Of a DNA stretch of 64,000 nt, positions 35,937-44,574 are shown one piece after another. Origin of the DNA: Fictibacillus nanhaiensis (GTDB lineage Bacteria > Bacillota > Bacilli > Bacillales > Fictibacillaceae); assembly GCA_017052515.1 (NCBI GenBank), contig JAFHKR010000036.1:124001-188000 (forward strand), read 5' to 3'. Made by a program: the position numbers and the translations under genes. Below the pieces are notes generated by a model, which was not told where the DNA came from, ran no database searches, and saw only the letters and a program-made list of their open reading frames with translations. The stretch's first letter is position 1; each line of letters opens with the position of its first letter.

Positions 35937-36722
35937 ATGAACATGACCAAATTTTATAGAAATCTCTTTGAATTGAACGGTCATCCAGTCGTTGCACGTT
36001 CACTAAAAAAATTCGCACAATCTAAAGCAAGTAAACCTTTCATTCCATCATTCGTGAAACTATATAAAATAAACATTAACGAAGCGACTCGTGAGCTTAA
36101 AGAATATCATTCTCTTCACGATGTTTTCATCCGTGATTTACGACCAGATGCTCGCCCCGTTCCTTCAGAGGCTCATGCATTTGTGAGTCCATGTGACGCT
36201 GTGTTATCCGTAGTCGATCATCTTACGGAAGAGAGTCGTTTTACCGTAAAAGGGCAGGAATATACAGTCACGGAATTGTTAGGTTCTGAATCGGAAGCAA
36301 AGAAATACAGTGGAGGACAAGTGTTTGTTTTCTATTTAAGTCCTACAGATTACCATCAAGTTCATGTTCCGGTGGATGCTGAAGTTGAGTCTGTTTACAC
36401 ACTAGGAAGAGAAGCTGCACCAGTCAACGAACTTGGATTACGTCATGGTCTAAGACCTTTAACTCGTAATTACAGATTAGTTACGCAAATGAATGCAAGT
36501 GGACAACCTCTTGCACATGTTATGGTCGGTGCTTTGAATGTAAATACAATTGAACGTACGAATTATGAATCCGTTGTAAAAAGAGGAGATTCGTTTGGGT
36601 ATTTCTCTTTTGGCTCTACTGTTGTTTTGTGTATTCCAAAAGGGGCTTTAAAGTTTACAGGAAAAAAAGGCAAGGTCAAGATGGGTGAGCTTCTTGGAGA
36701 ATGGATTCCGAGAGAAGTTTAA
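35937..36722 (+). CDS. psd: Phosphatidylserine decarboxylase
   Basis: Pyruvoyl-dependent enzyme making phosphatidylethanolamine, 261 residues. Seen: HDVFIRDLRPDARP, FVSPCDAVLS (catalytic Asp region), FVFYLSPTDYHQVHVPVD (catalytic His), and FGSTVVL near the C-terminus, where self-cleavage before Ser generates the pyruvoyl group. RBS AGGTGATAGAAC. Preceded by operator 2; no pssA neighbour in this window. Confidence 0.92.
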   Translation: MNMTKFYRNLFELNGHPVVARSLKKFAQSKASKPFIPSFVKLYKININEATRELKEYHSLHDVFIRDLRPDARPVPSEAHAFVSPCDAVLSVVDHLTEESRFTVKGQEYTVTELLGSESEAKKYSGGQVFVFYLSPTDYHQVHVPVDAEVESVYTLGREAAPVNELGLRHGLRPLTRNYRLVTQMNASGQPLAHVMVGALNVNTIERTNYESVVKRGDSFGYFSFGSTVVLCIPKGALKFTGKKGKVKMGELLGEWIPREV

Positions 36723-36743
36723 ATAAAATATTTGCTCTTGCTA

Positions 36744-36876
36744 GTAGTTTGATTTCCGCTCCAGGTTGCTCGCTTTCCATGGGGCGAACGGTGAGCCTCC
36801 TGCCGCTTTGCGCCCTTAGGAGTCTCCACCTGACCGCTCGTCCCATAGGAGTCTCGCACCTTGCGCTCCAATCAAC
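36744..36876. repeat. ~130-bp imperfect palindromic repeat, copy 2
   Basis: Same orientation as copy 1 (GATTTCCGCTCCAGGT ... GCGCTCCAATCAAC). It occupies most of the 36723-37049 gap, with the fruA terminator in the remainder. Confidence 0.85.
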
Positions 36877-36978
36877 TTGCATAGGAAGAGAAAAACATTT
36901 TTTGCTAAAAATCTATTGATAACAACGATTTCAAGGTGATCAAACATAAAGTGATTTAGTAAATAAAACATCACATAA

Positions 36979-37029
36979 GAAAAAGGATAAAACTACTCGT
37001 CATGTCGAGTTAGCTTTATCCTTTTTCTG
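36979..37029 (-). terminator. Terminator of the fru operon
   Basis: AGAAAAAGGATAAA / TTTATCCTTTTTCT long stem with an inner CTCG/CGAG stem. Confidence 0.85.
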
Positions 37030-37049
37030 TTTCAATTTTACCTCTCACA

Positions 37050-38948
37050 TCACGCTGCGAGTTCTTTTTTGTCTTCTTGAACTTCTTTTTTCAGGATACC
37101 CGCGATAAAAGCGGTAACGACTGAACCAATTAGAATTGCTAATACATATAGCAATGGATTTCCGTTCACGATTGGGATAACGAACGCTCCTCCATGTGGA
37201 GCGGGAAGTCCAATCCCGAATACCATAGATAAAGCACCAGCTACAGCGGAACCGATAACAGCGGCTGGGATAACACGGCCAGGGTCGGCAGCAGCAAATG
37301 GAATAGCACCTTCCGTAATAAAGGAAGCTCCCATGATGTAATTTGTTTTCCCTGCTTCTCGCTCTGCTTTTGTATATTTCTTTTTAAATAACGTTGTTGA
37401 TAGTGCGAGGCCTAGCGGTGGCACCATTCCGCCCGCCATAATGGCTGCATGAGGGGCAAAGTTACCTGCATCGATCATCGCGATACCGAATGTGAAAGCT
37501 GCTTTATTGATAGGTCCACCCATATCGACGGCCATCATTCCGCCTAGAATTAAACCTAATAAAACAAGATTTCCAGTTCCCATCCCTTTTAACCACAACG
37601 TTAATGCGTCGTTCAATGCTTTCACGGGTTCGATCACAATGAACATCATGATCAGACCGGTGAGAAGAATTCCGAATAACGGATAAAGAAGAACAGGTTT
37701 GATCCCTTCTAACGATTGAGGTAAGCTGCTAAACAACTTTTTTAATCCAAGAACTAGATATCCTGCTAAGAAACCAGCAATCAGTCCACCAAGGAAACCA
37801 GCTCCTCCTGTTGCGGCCATAAATCCTCCGACCATACCAGGCGCAAATCCTGGACGATCTGCGATACTCATCGCAATAAAACCTGCTAAAACAGGAATCA
37901 TGAGAGCAAACGCGTTACCGCCACCTATCGTGCTAAGTGCTTCAGCGATCGGATGGTAAGAAGGGTCTTTCGGGTCAGCTGCGTTGATGCCGAAAATAAA
38001 CGAAATCGCAATCAGAATCCCTCCACCAACAACGAAGGGAAGCATGTTGGACACACCGCTCATCAAGTGTTTATAAAACCCAGATCTTCCTGGTGATGTT
38101 GCTTTCTTTTCATCAACTTTCGTAGTTTCTCCGTTACTTTTATAAACGGGAGCATCTTGATCTAACGCTTGCTGAATGAGCTGTTGAGGCTTTCGGATTC
38201 CTTGAGCAACTGGAACTTGAATCACGTGTTTGCCGTTAAAGCGTTCCATCTCAACTTGTTTATCTGCAGCCACTATGATTGCATGAGCTTCTTCAATATC
38301 TTCTTTCGTAAGTGCGTTTTTAATTCCGCTCGAACCATTGGTTTCAACTTTTAAATGAACGTCCATTTCCTTCGCTTTTGCTTTTAGAGCATCAGCTGCC
38401 ATGTACGTATGAGCAATGCCTGTTAGGCAAGCTGTAACGGCTAGTATTTTTTGTTTCGAAGAAGAAGAGGTAGGGGTTTCTTCTTTCTCCATCTCTTTTT
38501 CTTTTGTATCAATCGCATCTAAAATTTCTTTTTCTGTAGCCGCGGATTCAAGCTTTTTTCTAAAGTTAGGGTCCATTAAAAAACTAGAAAGTCTGGAGAG
38601 TGTTGCTAAATGATCGTTGTTAGCGCCTTCATATGCGGCGATCATAAAGAAAAGATGTGCGTTTTGGCCATCCAAAGATTCATAGTCGATACCATCTGTT
38701 GAACGCCCGAACGCGATAGCGGGCTCTCTAACGGCATTCGTTTTTGCGTGTGGTATGGCTATTCCTTCCCCGATTCCCGTCGTACTCTGACTTTCTCTTG
38801 CTAAGATCGCTTCTTTATATGCTTCTTTATCATTTAGTTTCCCAGCTGTATAGAGTTTCTCAATCAGTTCATCTATGACGGCTTCTTTCGATTGAGACTG
38901 TAAGTTTAATAAGATTGTATCTTTTGTTAATACATCTGTAATTTTCAT
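37050..38948 (-). CDS. fruA: Fructose-specific PTS EIIABC component
   Basis: Imports fructose as fructose 1-phosphate. 632 residues: EIIA domain first (catalytic His in GIAIPHAKTNAV, about residue 65), EIIB domain around 165-265 (catalytic Cys in VTACLTGIAHTYMAADAL), then the EIIC membrane domain to about 615 (GFIAMSIADRPGFAPGMVGG, ITEGAIPFAAADPGRVIP). Follows fruK by 15 bp. RBS AAGGAGGC. Confidence 0.93.
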   Translation of the reverse strand: MKITDVLTKDTILLNLQSQSKEAVIDELIEKLYTAGKLNDKEAYKEAILARESQSTTGIGEGIAIPHAKTNAVREPAIAFGRSTDGIDYESLDGQNAHLFFMIAAYEGANNDHLATLSRLSSFLMDPNFRKKLESAATEKEILDAIDTKEKEMEKEETPTSSSSKQKILAVTACLTGIAHTYMAADALKAKAKEMDVHLKVETNGSSGIKNALTKEDIEEAHAIIVAADKQVEMERFNGKHVIQVPVAQGIRKPQQLIQQALDQDAPVYKSNGETTKVDEKKATSPGRSGFYKHLMSGVSNMLPFVVGGGILIAISFIFGINAADPKDPSYHPIAEALSTIGGGNAFALMIPVLAGFIAMSIADRPGFAPGMVGGFMAATGGAGFLGGLIAGFLAGYLVLGLKKLFSSLPQSLEGIKPVLLYPLFGILLTGLIMMFIVIEPVKALNDALTLWLKGMGTGNLVLLGLILGGMMAVDMGGPINKAAFTFGIAMIDAGNFAPHAAIMAGGMVPPLGLALSTTLFKKKYTKAEREAGKTNYIMGASFITEGAIPFAAADPGRVIPAAVIGSAVAGALSMVFGIGLPAPHGGAFVIPIVNGNPLLYVLAILIGSVVTAFIAGILKKEVQEDKKELAA

Positions 38949-38963
38949 CTTAATGCCTCCTTA

Positions 38964-39878
38964 TTACAGTATTTCTTCTATAATGATCTGTTTTCGTAAA
39001 GATTCTACCTGTTCTAATGTGCACAGGTCTTCTGAAAAAGCAGTAGCACTTCCTGCAGCCACTCCATATTGGAACGCGGTAGCATAGTCGCGTTCTTGGG
39101 TGATCTTAGAAAGAAAACCGGCTACAACAGAATCACCAGCACCTACTGAATTTTTAACGGTTCCATCGGGTACGGTTGATACGAGAACGCTATCTTTGTT
39201 GAGAAAGATTGCACCATCTCCAGCCATAGAAACGATGACATTCTGTACACCTGTTTCCAACAGCTTCTTTCCATAAAAAATAGCATCTTCTTTCGTGTGG
39301 ACGTTTGTTTGAAAAAGTTCCCCAAGTTCATGGTGGTTGGGCTTAATCAAAAATGGCTGATGCTTTAAGGTCTTACGAAGCGGTTCTCCAGCCCCATCAA
39401 TGACAACATGAACTCCTTTGTCCTTACACTTTTTAGCAATATCGGCATAAAAATCATCAGAGATCGATGGGGGAATGCTTCCTGCAAGAAGAAGGAACTC
39501 ATCTTTTCTCATGTTATTGATTTTTTGAAGTAAATTCTGTTGGTTTTCTAAAGAGATTACAGGTCCTTGACCATTAATCTCCGTTTCTTTATGAGATTTT
39601 AGCTTCACATTAATTCTTGTAACTTCTGAAACCTCTATAAAATCATGCTGAATGTGATCTTGTGTTAAGAATTCTTTGATAAAAGCACCTGTAAAACCAC
39701 CCGTGAAACCAAGCGCAGTACTTTCTATACCAAGGTGTTTCAGGACTCGCGAAACGTTGATTCCTTTTCCTCCGGGATAGATAAATGTATCTGATGTGCG
39801 GTTTATCTGTCCTTCTTTAAAATCCTCCACTCGAGCTACATAATCAATGGACGGATTTAGTGTGCAAGTGTATATCAT
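38964..39878 (-). CDS. fruK: 1-phosphofructokinase
   Basis: PfkB-family kinase of 304 residues converting fructose 1-phosphate to fructose 1,6-bisphosphate. Motifs: YPGGKGINVSRVLKHLG (substrate-binding) and VKNSVGAGDSVVAGFL (PfkB signature 2 with catalytic Asp). Starts 4 bp inside fruR and precedes fruA. Confidence 0.93.
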   Translation of the reverse strand: MIYTCTLNPSIDYVARVEDFKEGQINRTSDTFIYPGGKGINVSRVLKHLGIESTALGFTGGFTGAFIKEFLTQDHIQHDFIEVSEVTRINVKLKSHKETEINGQGPVISLENQQNLLQKINNMRKDEFLLLAGSIPPSISDDFYADIAKKCKDKGVHVVIDGAGEPLRKTLKHQPFLIKPNHHELGELFQTNVHTKEDAIFYGKKLLETGVQNVIVSMAGDGAIFLNKDSVLVSTVPDGTVKNSVGAGDSVVAGFLSKITQERDYATAFQYGVAAGSATAFSEDLCTLEQVESLRKQIIIEEIL

Positions 39879-40627
39879 GATGTCACAACCTTTATTTCTG
39901 TCTTGTCTTGAAAATCATAGATGACGTCATCATCAATATCGTCTGTTATAATGATCGCCTCATTTAATTCCGCTACTTTTGAAAACGAAGTCTCATGAAA
40001 CTTCGTATGATCAGCTAATATGAATGCTTTTTGTGAAAGAGAAATCGCTAATTCCTTTACTGCGGCCTCTTCCGGATCGGGTGTAGTGTAACCGGCCTCG
40101 ATGTGAATGCCGTTCATCCCAAGGAATACCTTGTCAAACCGATAGGCACTTAAACTTTTAATCGCACTGCTTCCTACAAGTGCTTTTGTTTTAGACTTAA
40201 CAAGACCGCCTATTAAGTAAGTCTTAATCTCGTGTTCACTTAAAGCTTCAAGGTGGGAGATGGCATTTGTAACAACCGTTATCTCTTTATTTTTAAGGTA
40301 AGGAATCATCTTTAAAGTTGTCGTCCCTGCATCCAGATAGATACAATCTCCTGTTTCAACTAAGTCACAAGCATATTGTGCAATACTATCTTTTTCCAAA
40401 GCATTTCTCTCAGATTTTTCAAATACGCTTAATTCCTCACTTTTTTGGTGAGTAAGTGAAGCTCCTCCATGTACACGTTTTAACTTCTTTTCTCTCTGTA
40501 ACTGACTTAAATCTCTGCGTATCGTAGATTCAGAGGACGCTGTTGCTTCAACGAGTTCTTGTATGGTTACTACTGACTTTTCGCCTAATATTTCAATGAT
40601 TTTACGATGTCTTTCAGGTGTAAGCAT
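39875..40627 (-). CDS. fruR: Fructose operon repressor, DeoR family
   Basis: 250 residues: N-terminal DeoR HTH (LTPERHRKIIEIL, ASSESTIRRDLSQLQ, KRVHGGASL) and a C-terminal sugar-phosphate sensor domain (DAGTTTLKM, TNAISHLEAL, ADHTKF). Family members release DNA on binding fructose 1-phosphate. RBS GGAGGTGTCAGG. First gene of fruRKA. Confidence 0.92.
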   Translation of the reverse strand: MLTPERHRKIIEILGEKSVVTIQELVEATASSESTIRRDLSQLQREKKLKRVHGGASLTHQKSEELSVFEKSERNALEKDSIAQYACDLVETGDCIYLDAGTTTLKMIPYLKNKEITVVTNAISHLEALSEHEIKTYLIGGLVKSKTKALVGSSAIKSLSAYRFDKVFLGMNGIHIEAGYTTPDPEEAAVKELAISLSQKAFILADHTKFHETSFSKVAELNEAIIITDDIDDDVIYDFQDKTEIKVVTS

Positions 40628-40662
40628 CCTGACACCTCCAAGTGTTCTTTATCTTTGACATC

Positions 40663-40691
40663 ATTGTAACGTAAGCCCTTACATTTTTCAA
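40663..40691 (-). promoter_or_regulatory. fruRKA promoter with cre-like palindrome
   Basis: Minus strand TTGAAA (40691-40686), 17-bp spacer, TACAAT (40668-40663). The spacer carries GTAAG-GG-CTTAC, which matches cre (TGTAAGGGCTTACG) at 12 of 14 positions. Confidence 0.65.
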
Positions 40692-40724
40692 TCATAAACA
40701 ACCAAAAATAATCAAAAACAATCA
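40689..40724 (-). promoter_or_regulatory. Candidate FruR operator (10-bp direct repeats)
   Basis: Minus strand TGATTGTTTT, TGATTATTTT, TGGTTGTTTA, TGATTG: four head-to-tail 10-bp units just upstream of the -35. DeoR-family repressors commonly bind such direct repeats. Confidence 0.5.
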
Positions 40725-40746
40725 CGACTAAAGTATTCCGTTTTTT

Positions 40747-40755
40747 TGGTATAAT
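40747..40755 (+). promoter_or_regulatory. Extended -10 element for the AAC(3) gene
   Basis: TGGTATAAT, 35 bp before the ATG. No good -35; TGn-type promoter. Confidence 0.45.
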
Positions 40756-40790
40756 GAGAGTGCGCAAAAAATCTGAAGGTTGTGAAAATC

Positions 40791-41618
40791 ATGAGCGGTG
40801 CAGAAGTACATACCGATTATCCGAAAACGAGGGTCTCATTAAGACAGGATCTTCAATTGTTAGGACTGAAAAAAGGAATGACGGTTATCGTTCACTCTAG
40901 TTTGAAGTCGCTAGGATGGGTGGTAGGCGGACCTGTGGCAGTTGTACAAGCGTTGATGGATGTTATAACAGAAGAAGGAACATTGGTAATGCCGACACAT
41001 ACGGCTCATTATTCTGATCCGGCAGGATGGCTGAACCCTCCTGTACCAAAGGACTGGTGGCCGACAATCATAGACGAGATGCCTGCATTTGATCCAGCTG
41101 TAACACCTACATACTTCATGGGAGCGATCGTAGAAGCATTTCGTACGTTTCCTGGTGTTCTAAGAAGCAATCATCCGACTGAATCATTTGCTGCATGGGG
41201 AAAAAATAAAGAAACGATCATAAACGATCAATCGGTGGATTTTGGTTTAGGTGAACAGTCACCTCTTGGGAGAGTTTATGAACTTCAGGGTCATGTTCTT
41301 CTGCTAGGTGTAGGTTATGATTCGAATACCTCCATGCACCTTGCTGAACATCGTATTCCTTCAGCGGAAACAGAACAAAATGCTGGTCCAATTTTTTGTA
41401 ATGGGCAAAGAGTGTGGCAGTCGTTCACTCAAATTTCTTATCGGGAGGAATTATTCGAAGAGATTGGAGAGGTTTACGAGCAAAATAATCATCCCGTCGA
41501 AAAAGGAAAAGTAGGAATGGCCGATTGTCGACTGATCCCACAGAGAGAACTCGTAGACTTTACAGAGAATTGGCTGAATCAGTATGACCAGAGTAATAAA
41601 CCGATTGAGCATGCTTAA
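40791..41618 (+). CDS. Aminoglycoside N(3)-acetyltransferase family protein
   Basis: AAC(3)-type acetyl-CoA-dependent acetyltransferase of 275 residues. Seen: VHSSLKSLGWVVGGPVAVVQ, GTLVMPTHTAHYSDP, LRSNHPTESFAAWG (catalytic His region), LLLGVGYDSNTSMHLAEH. Chromosomal relatives in Bacillus (YokD type) do not necessarily confer resistance; the true substrate is unknown. Start at ATG 40791; the in-frame GTG at 40782 sits too close to GAAGG. Confidence 0.85.
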   Translation: MSGAEVHTDYPKTRVSLRQDLQLLGLKKGMTVIVHSSLKSLGWVVGGPVAVVQALMDVITEEGTLVMPTHTAHYSDPAGWLNPPVPKDWWPTIIDEMPAFDPAVTPTYFMGAIVEAFRTFPGVLRSNHPTESFAAWGKNKETIINDQSVDFGLGEQSPLGRVYELQGHVLLLGVGYDSNTSMHLAEHRIPSAETEQNAGPIFCNGQRVWQSFTQISYREELFEEIGEVYEQNNHPVEKGKVGMADCRLIPQRELVDFTENWLNQYDQSNKPIEHA

Positions 41619-41674
41619 TGTTGTGAAAAGAAGGGTATGTTTAGAAGCAAATCCAATGAAATGAGGGAATTGCG

Positions 41675-42058
41675 ATGAGGCGTTCCGTTCCAGCCACAAT
41701 TATTTCATTCATAGTAGGCATCATTCAGCTAATCTTAATTTTACGTTTTATTTTTCAACTGTTTAATGCAAATGAAGGAGCAGCTTTCGTACAGCTCATA
41801 TACGGACTGAGCCAACCACTTCTTTTACCATTTGCAGCGATATTTCCAAACATCGAACTAGCCAATGGATTCGTGATCGAACTGTCAACGATCGTTGCAA
41901 TCATTGTGTATGGTGTAGTCGGCATGTTGCTGAAAAGACTATTCTCAGTGAGAAAAGCAGATCATGTTCATCGTGAAACGGTTATTAGGGAACAACCAGT
42001 ATTACGAGACGAGGCAACGACTAGAGAAAAGAGAATTATTCGAGAAGAAAAAAGATAG
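41675..42058 (+). CDS. YggT family membrane protein
   Basis: 127 residues: two membrane segments (IISFIVGIIQLILILRFIFQ and around residues 70-88) separated by the YggT-type FAAIFPNIEL loop, then a charged Arg/Glu-rich cytoplasmic tail (residues 95-127). YggT relatives are linked to division or osmotic tolerance; role here unknown. Ends at a terminator. Confidence 0.75.
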   Translation: MRRSVPATIISFIVGIIQLILILRFIFQLFNANEGAAFVQLIYGLSQPLLLPFAAIFPNIELANGFVIELSTIVAIIVYGVVGMLLKRLFSVRKADHVHRETVIREQPVLRDEATTREKRIIREEKR

Positions 42059-42062
42059 AACT

Positions 42063-42102
42063 AAAAAACGTACATCTGCAAGTTCGGTGTACGTTTTTTG
42101 TT
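42063..42102 (+). terminator. Terminator after the YggT gene
   Basis: AAAAAACGTACA / TGTACGTTTTTT stem; symmetrical, so possibly bidirectional. Confidence 0.85.
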
Positions 42103-42161
42103 ATTAAAATAAATCTCTCAAGAAGTGTTGCTATTGGATCTTGTTTTCCTTACTTCATTGC

Positions 42162-42292
42162 AAGTTGTTTGTAGCGTAAGGTTGCCGACTCCTGCGGGAC
42201 GAGCGGTCAGGTGAGACCCTTAATGGCGCAAAGCGGCAAGGGGCTCACCGCCTGCCCCGCGGAAAGCGAGCAACCTGGAGCGGAAATCAACC
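42162..42292. repeat. ~130-bp imperfect palindromic repeat, copy 3
   Basis: Inverse orientation to copies 1, 2 and 5: ends CCTGGAGCGGAAATCAACC. Lies between the YggT terminator and the stop of the convergent YedF-like gene. Confidence 0.85.
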
Positions 42293-42342
42293 ACATTCAA
42301 TCCCAACATCGAGTGCAAAAAATGCCTTAAATTACTTAAACA

Positions 42343-42684
42343 TTATGCAATCGTAATAACTTCATATGTAGCAGAAAGTTCTACAAAGTGTGCCATGCCT
42401 GAAATTTCTCCAGCAGCAAGCTCATTTTCTACGTTATAGTGATCAACACAAGTCTTGCAGGCGAACACTTTAACACCCTTATCTTCTATTTCTTTAAGAT
42501 GCAGCGAACATAAAGACTGCTCTGTGAGGCAATAAACACCACGATTCATGAAAAAGATCGCAGCTGGAAGATCAGATTGCTGCTTCAAAACCGTAAAATA
42601 CGTTTCCATTACGTTTTCTCCAAGAGCAGGATCGTTGCCATTACCAAATGAGTCAGTTGTTACAAGAATGATTTTGTTCTGCAC
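42343..42684 (-). CDS. DsrE/YedF-like protein (selenium-metabolism type)
   Basis: 113 residues with a DsrE/F fold. It resembles the C-terminal domain of the YedF family of sulfurtransferase-like selenium-metabolism proteins: GNGNDPALGENVMETYF, FFMNRGVYCLTE, DKGVKVFACKTCVDHYNVEN, GEISGMAHF. Cys78 and Cys81 (CKTC) are candidate active residues. The N-terminal TusA/SirA-like domain of longer YedF proteins is absent. That family co-occurs with selD-dependent selenium use; other DsrE roles in sulfur transfer are possible. Monocistronic. Confidence 0.65.
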   Translation of the reverse strand: MQNKIILVTTDSFGNGNDPALGENVMETYFTVLKQQSDLPAAIFFMNRGVYCLTEQSLCSLHLKEIEDKGVKVFACKTCVDHYNVENELAAGEISGMAHFVELSATYEVITIA

Positions 42685-42803
42685 GTCAAATCACGCCTCT
42701 CTCATATTCTGTTGGCGTTAGCCAATATCTTTGTGTGAATTATACCACGCTTTGTTTAAACAAAGTCAGAGTTTGTTATGCTAGAAAGAGGAGGCTGATG
42801 GTT

Positions 42804-43547
42804 ATGAATGAATCACTTTTTAACGTTATCGAAAAAGAAGAAGGACGTCGAGCAACTTTTGAAGTCCTTGAATATAAGCAGTTGCCTGTAACAAGTGCAG
42901 GTTCAAGTTCTTCGTACTACGCCAAAGAAACGGGAATATCGTTAAAACAAGTTCGGATCACATTGCGCCAAGGAGCTGTCCAAGCTGAAGCCGGAGCCTT
43001 GCAGTTTATGAAAGGTGATCTTGGATTGAAAAGCAATGCCGGTGGAGTTGGAGGGTTCATGAAGAAGATGGCTTCCAATATCTTAACGGAAGAATCTCTG
43101 TTCAAACCTTTATATGAAGGAACAGGAGAAATTTATTTAGAGCCCTCGTATGGTCATTATTTATTATTAAACTTAAACGACGAAGAAGTTGTTGCAGATC
43201 GCGGAATGTTCTATGCGGCAGAACCGTCCGTCCAACTAGGTGTAGCTAGACAAAAACTAACGTCTTCTATAAAAGGAGAAGAGGGCCTGTTTCAAACGAG
43301 ATTAAGAGGCTCAGGTTTTTGTGTGCTTCAGAGTCCAGTTCCGCTTCAACAGATCATGAAGATACAGCTTCATGATGAAAAGCTGCAAGTAGATGGGAAC
43401 TTTGCGCTCTTAAGAAAAGGAGATATTGATTTTTCTGTAAAACGAGCATCCTCTTCTATCATTGGATCTGCGACAAGTGGTGAAGGGTACCTGCACGTTT
43501 TTGAAGGAACTGGCGAGGTGTGGATCGCACCGACATTAGGAAGATAA
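42804..43547 (+). CDS. AIM24 family protein
   Basis: 247 residues, soluble, beta-rich with many Gly turns (LRQGAVQAEAGALQFMKGDL, GTGEIYLEPSYGHYLLL, GTGEVWIAPT). Matches the AIM24/DUF124 trypsin-inhibitor-like fold family of unknown role. Start at ATG 42804, 9 nt after GGAGG; the ATG at 42795 is too close to the RBS. Confidence 0.75.
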   Translation: MNESLFNVIEKEEGRRATFEVLEYKQLPVTSAGSSSSYYAKETGISLKQVRITLRQGAVQAEAGALQFMKGDLGLKSNAGGVGGFMKKMASNILTEESLFKPLYEGTGEIYLEPSYGHYLLLNLNDEEVVADRGMFYAAEPSVQLGVARQKLTSSIKGEEGLFQTRLRGSGFCVLQSPVPLQQIMKIQLHDEKLQVDGNFALLRKGDIDFSVKRASSSIIGSATSGEGYLHVFEGTGEVWIAPTLGR

Positions 43548-43554
43548 AAAGAAA

Positions 43555-43601
43555 GCTGACAGAAAGGGGTGAACGGATTACCTTTTCTGTCAGCATTTTT
43601 T
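43555..43601. terminator. Terminator between the AIM24 gene and hsp20 (minus)
   Basis: GCTGACAGAAA / TTTTCTGTCAGC stem followed by ATTTTTT. Confidence 0.8.
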
Positions 43602-43639
43602 AAGGGTGTTACGATACATAAGAAAACGAAATGTTGCAC

Positions 43640-44182
43640 CTACTCTTCAAACTGCCCGTTGTTCGTAACTACCTTAGAAGTGTTGTCAACATTACTGTCA
43701 TTATCAACACGGTTCCCACTTTGGCTAGGAACGACTTGTATAGGTACAGTTGGATTCATAACTTCCCCGCCATTTTTGTTAACGGAAATGGTTAAGATGC
43801 CTTTCGTATATTGAGCCTTAACATCTTCATTTCGAAACATAAAAGGCAGTTGGACGAACCTCTCCGTTCGTTTCATTGCCTTTCTTTGTTGAAAATGCCC
43901 CGTTCGACTGTTTTTTGTAGACCGTATTTCTTCGCGCTGTGCTTTAATCTGAAGTCCTTGATTGAGGATCTCAATCTGAAGGTCTTCAGGGTTATAGTCT
44001 TTTAGATTTGCACGAATCTTGTAATCGTCTGTTGTCTCTTCTGTATCCACTTCAAACGACATCTGGTCTGCAAACTTCTCGAACTGATTGAGCCCTTTGT
44101 TGACGTATTGGTCGAAAGAATTTAGCCAGTCATCCATAGAACGGTTATTAAAAAAAGGCATCAATGGACCTTTGCCTAACAT
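43640..44182 (-). CDS. Hsp20/alpha-crystallin-like protein of the gerP locus, minus arm
   Basis: 180 residues. Central alpha-crystallin domain (about 45-145: DDYKIRANLKDYNPEDLQIE, then ERFVQLPFMFRNEDVKAQY and GILTISVNK) with a polar Asn-rich C-terminal tail. A terminal VPIQVV stretch may act as the IxI/V oligomerisation motif. Placed 11 bp after the GerPF-like gene, so probably a sporulation-expressed coat chaperone or coat component (inference). RBS GGGGG 7 nt before ATG. Confidence 0.75.
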   Translation of the reverse strand: MLGKGPLMPFFNNRSMDDWLNSFDQYVNKGLNQFEKFADQMSFEVDTEETTDDYKIRANLKDYNPEDLQIEILNQGLQIKAQREEIRSTKNSRTGHFQQRKAMKRTERFVQLPFMFRNEDVKAQYTKGILTISVNKNGGEVMNPTVPIQVVPSQSGNRVDNDSNVDNTSKVVTNNGQFEE

Positions 44183-44193
44183 CTTTATACCCC

Positions 44194-44412
44194 CTAAGCA
44201 TTGCCGGCATTATTCGAATCGAAAATATCAGGATCTAAAGTGTTTGTTGCGTTAACTACGTTTGTTGTTTGTATAAAATTCCCTGTGTTTCCTCCGCCAG
44301 AGCCGTTGTATCCTTTGCCTGTTGATTTGGGATTGATGACGAGCGTATCGCCAAAATTCACTACCCCTTCTGCCGCATTAATATTAATAGGAGCTACAAT
44401 TAAACAGGGCAC
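44194..44412 (-). CDS. gerPF: GerPA/GerPF-family spore coat permeability protein
   Basis: 72 residues of the GerPA/GerPF family: GVVNFGDTLVINPKSTGKGY, GGGNTGNFIQTTN, TNTLDPDIFDSNNAGNA. GerP proteins sit in the spore coat and let germinants pass. Start at GTG 44412 (MPCLIVAPININ), 8 nt after GGAGG. Called GerPF-like because the GerPA-like copy lies divergently opposite; the exact letter is inferred. Confidence 0.7.
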   Translation of the reverse strand: MPCLIVAPININAAEGVVNFGDTLVINPKSTGKGYNGSGGGNTGNFIQTTNVVNATNTLDPDIFDSNNAGNA

Positions 44413-44468
44413 TTTTAGCACCTCCCTTTTTCTAGAAAAGTTACGATTGTGACGTCGTCCTTTACAAA

Positions 44469-44496
44469 TAAGTTATGTAGGTAGAAGCCTAAAGGT
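44469..44496 (-). promoter_or_regulatory. Sigma-K-like promoter of the minus gerP arm
   Basis: Minus strand AC (44496-44495), 17-bp spacer, CATAACTTA (44477-44469), matching the sigma-K pattern AC-N16/17-CATANNNTA. Confidence 0.55.
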
Positions 44497-44514
44497 GAAT
44501 GAGACCGTTTAGGC

Positions 44515-44542
44515 ACAAAAGAATGGGCGGATGCATATCATA
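44515..44542 (+). promoter_or_regulatory. Sigma-K-like promoter of the plus gerP arm
   Basis: AC (44515-44516), 17-bp spacer, CATATCATA (44534-44542), 33 bp before the gerPA start. Same architecture as the divergent promoter. Confidence 0.55.
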
Positions 44543-44574
44543 TGAGAAGTACTTGAAAGTGGGGATGAACGTAT

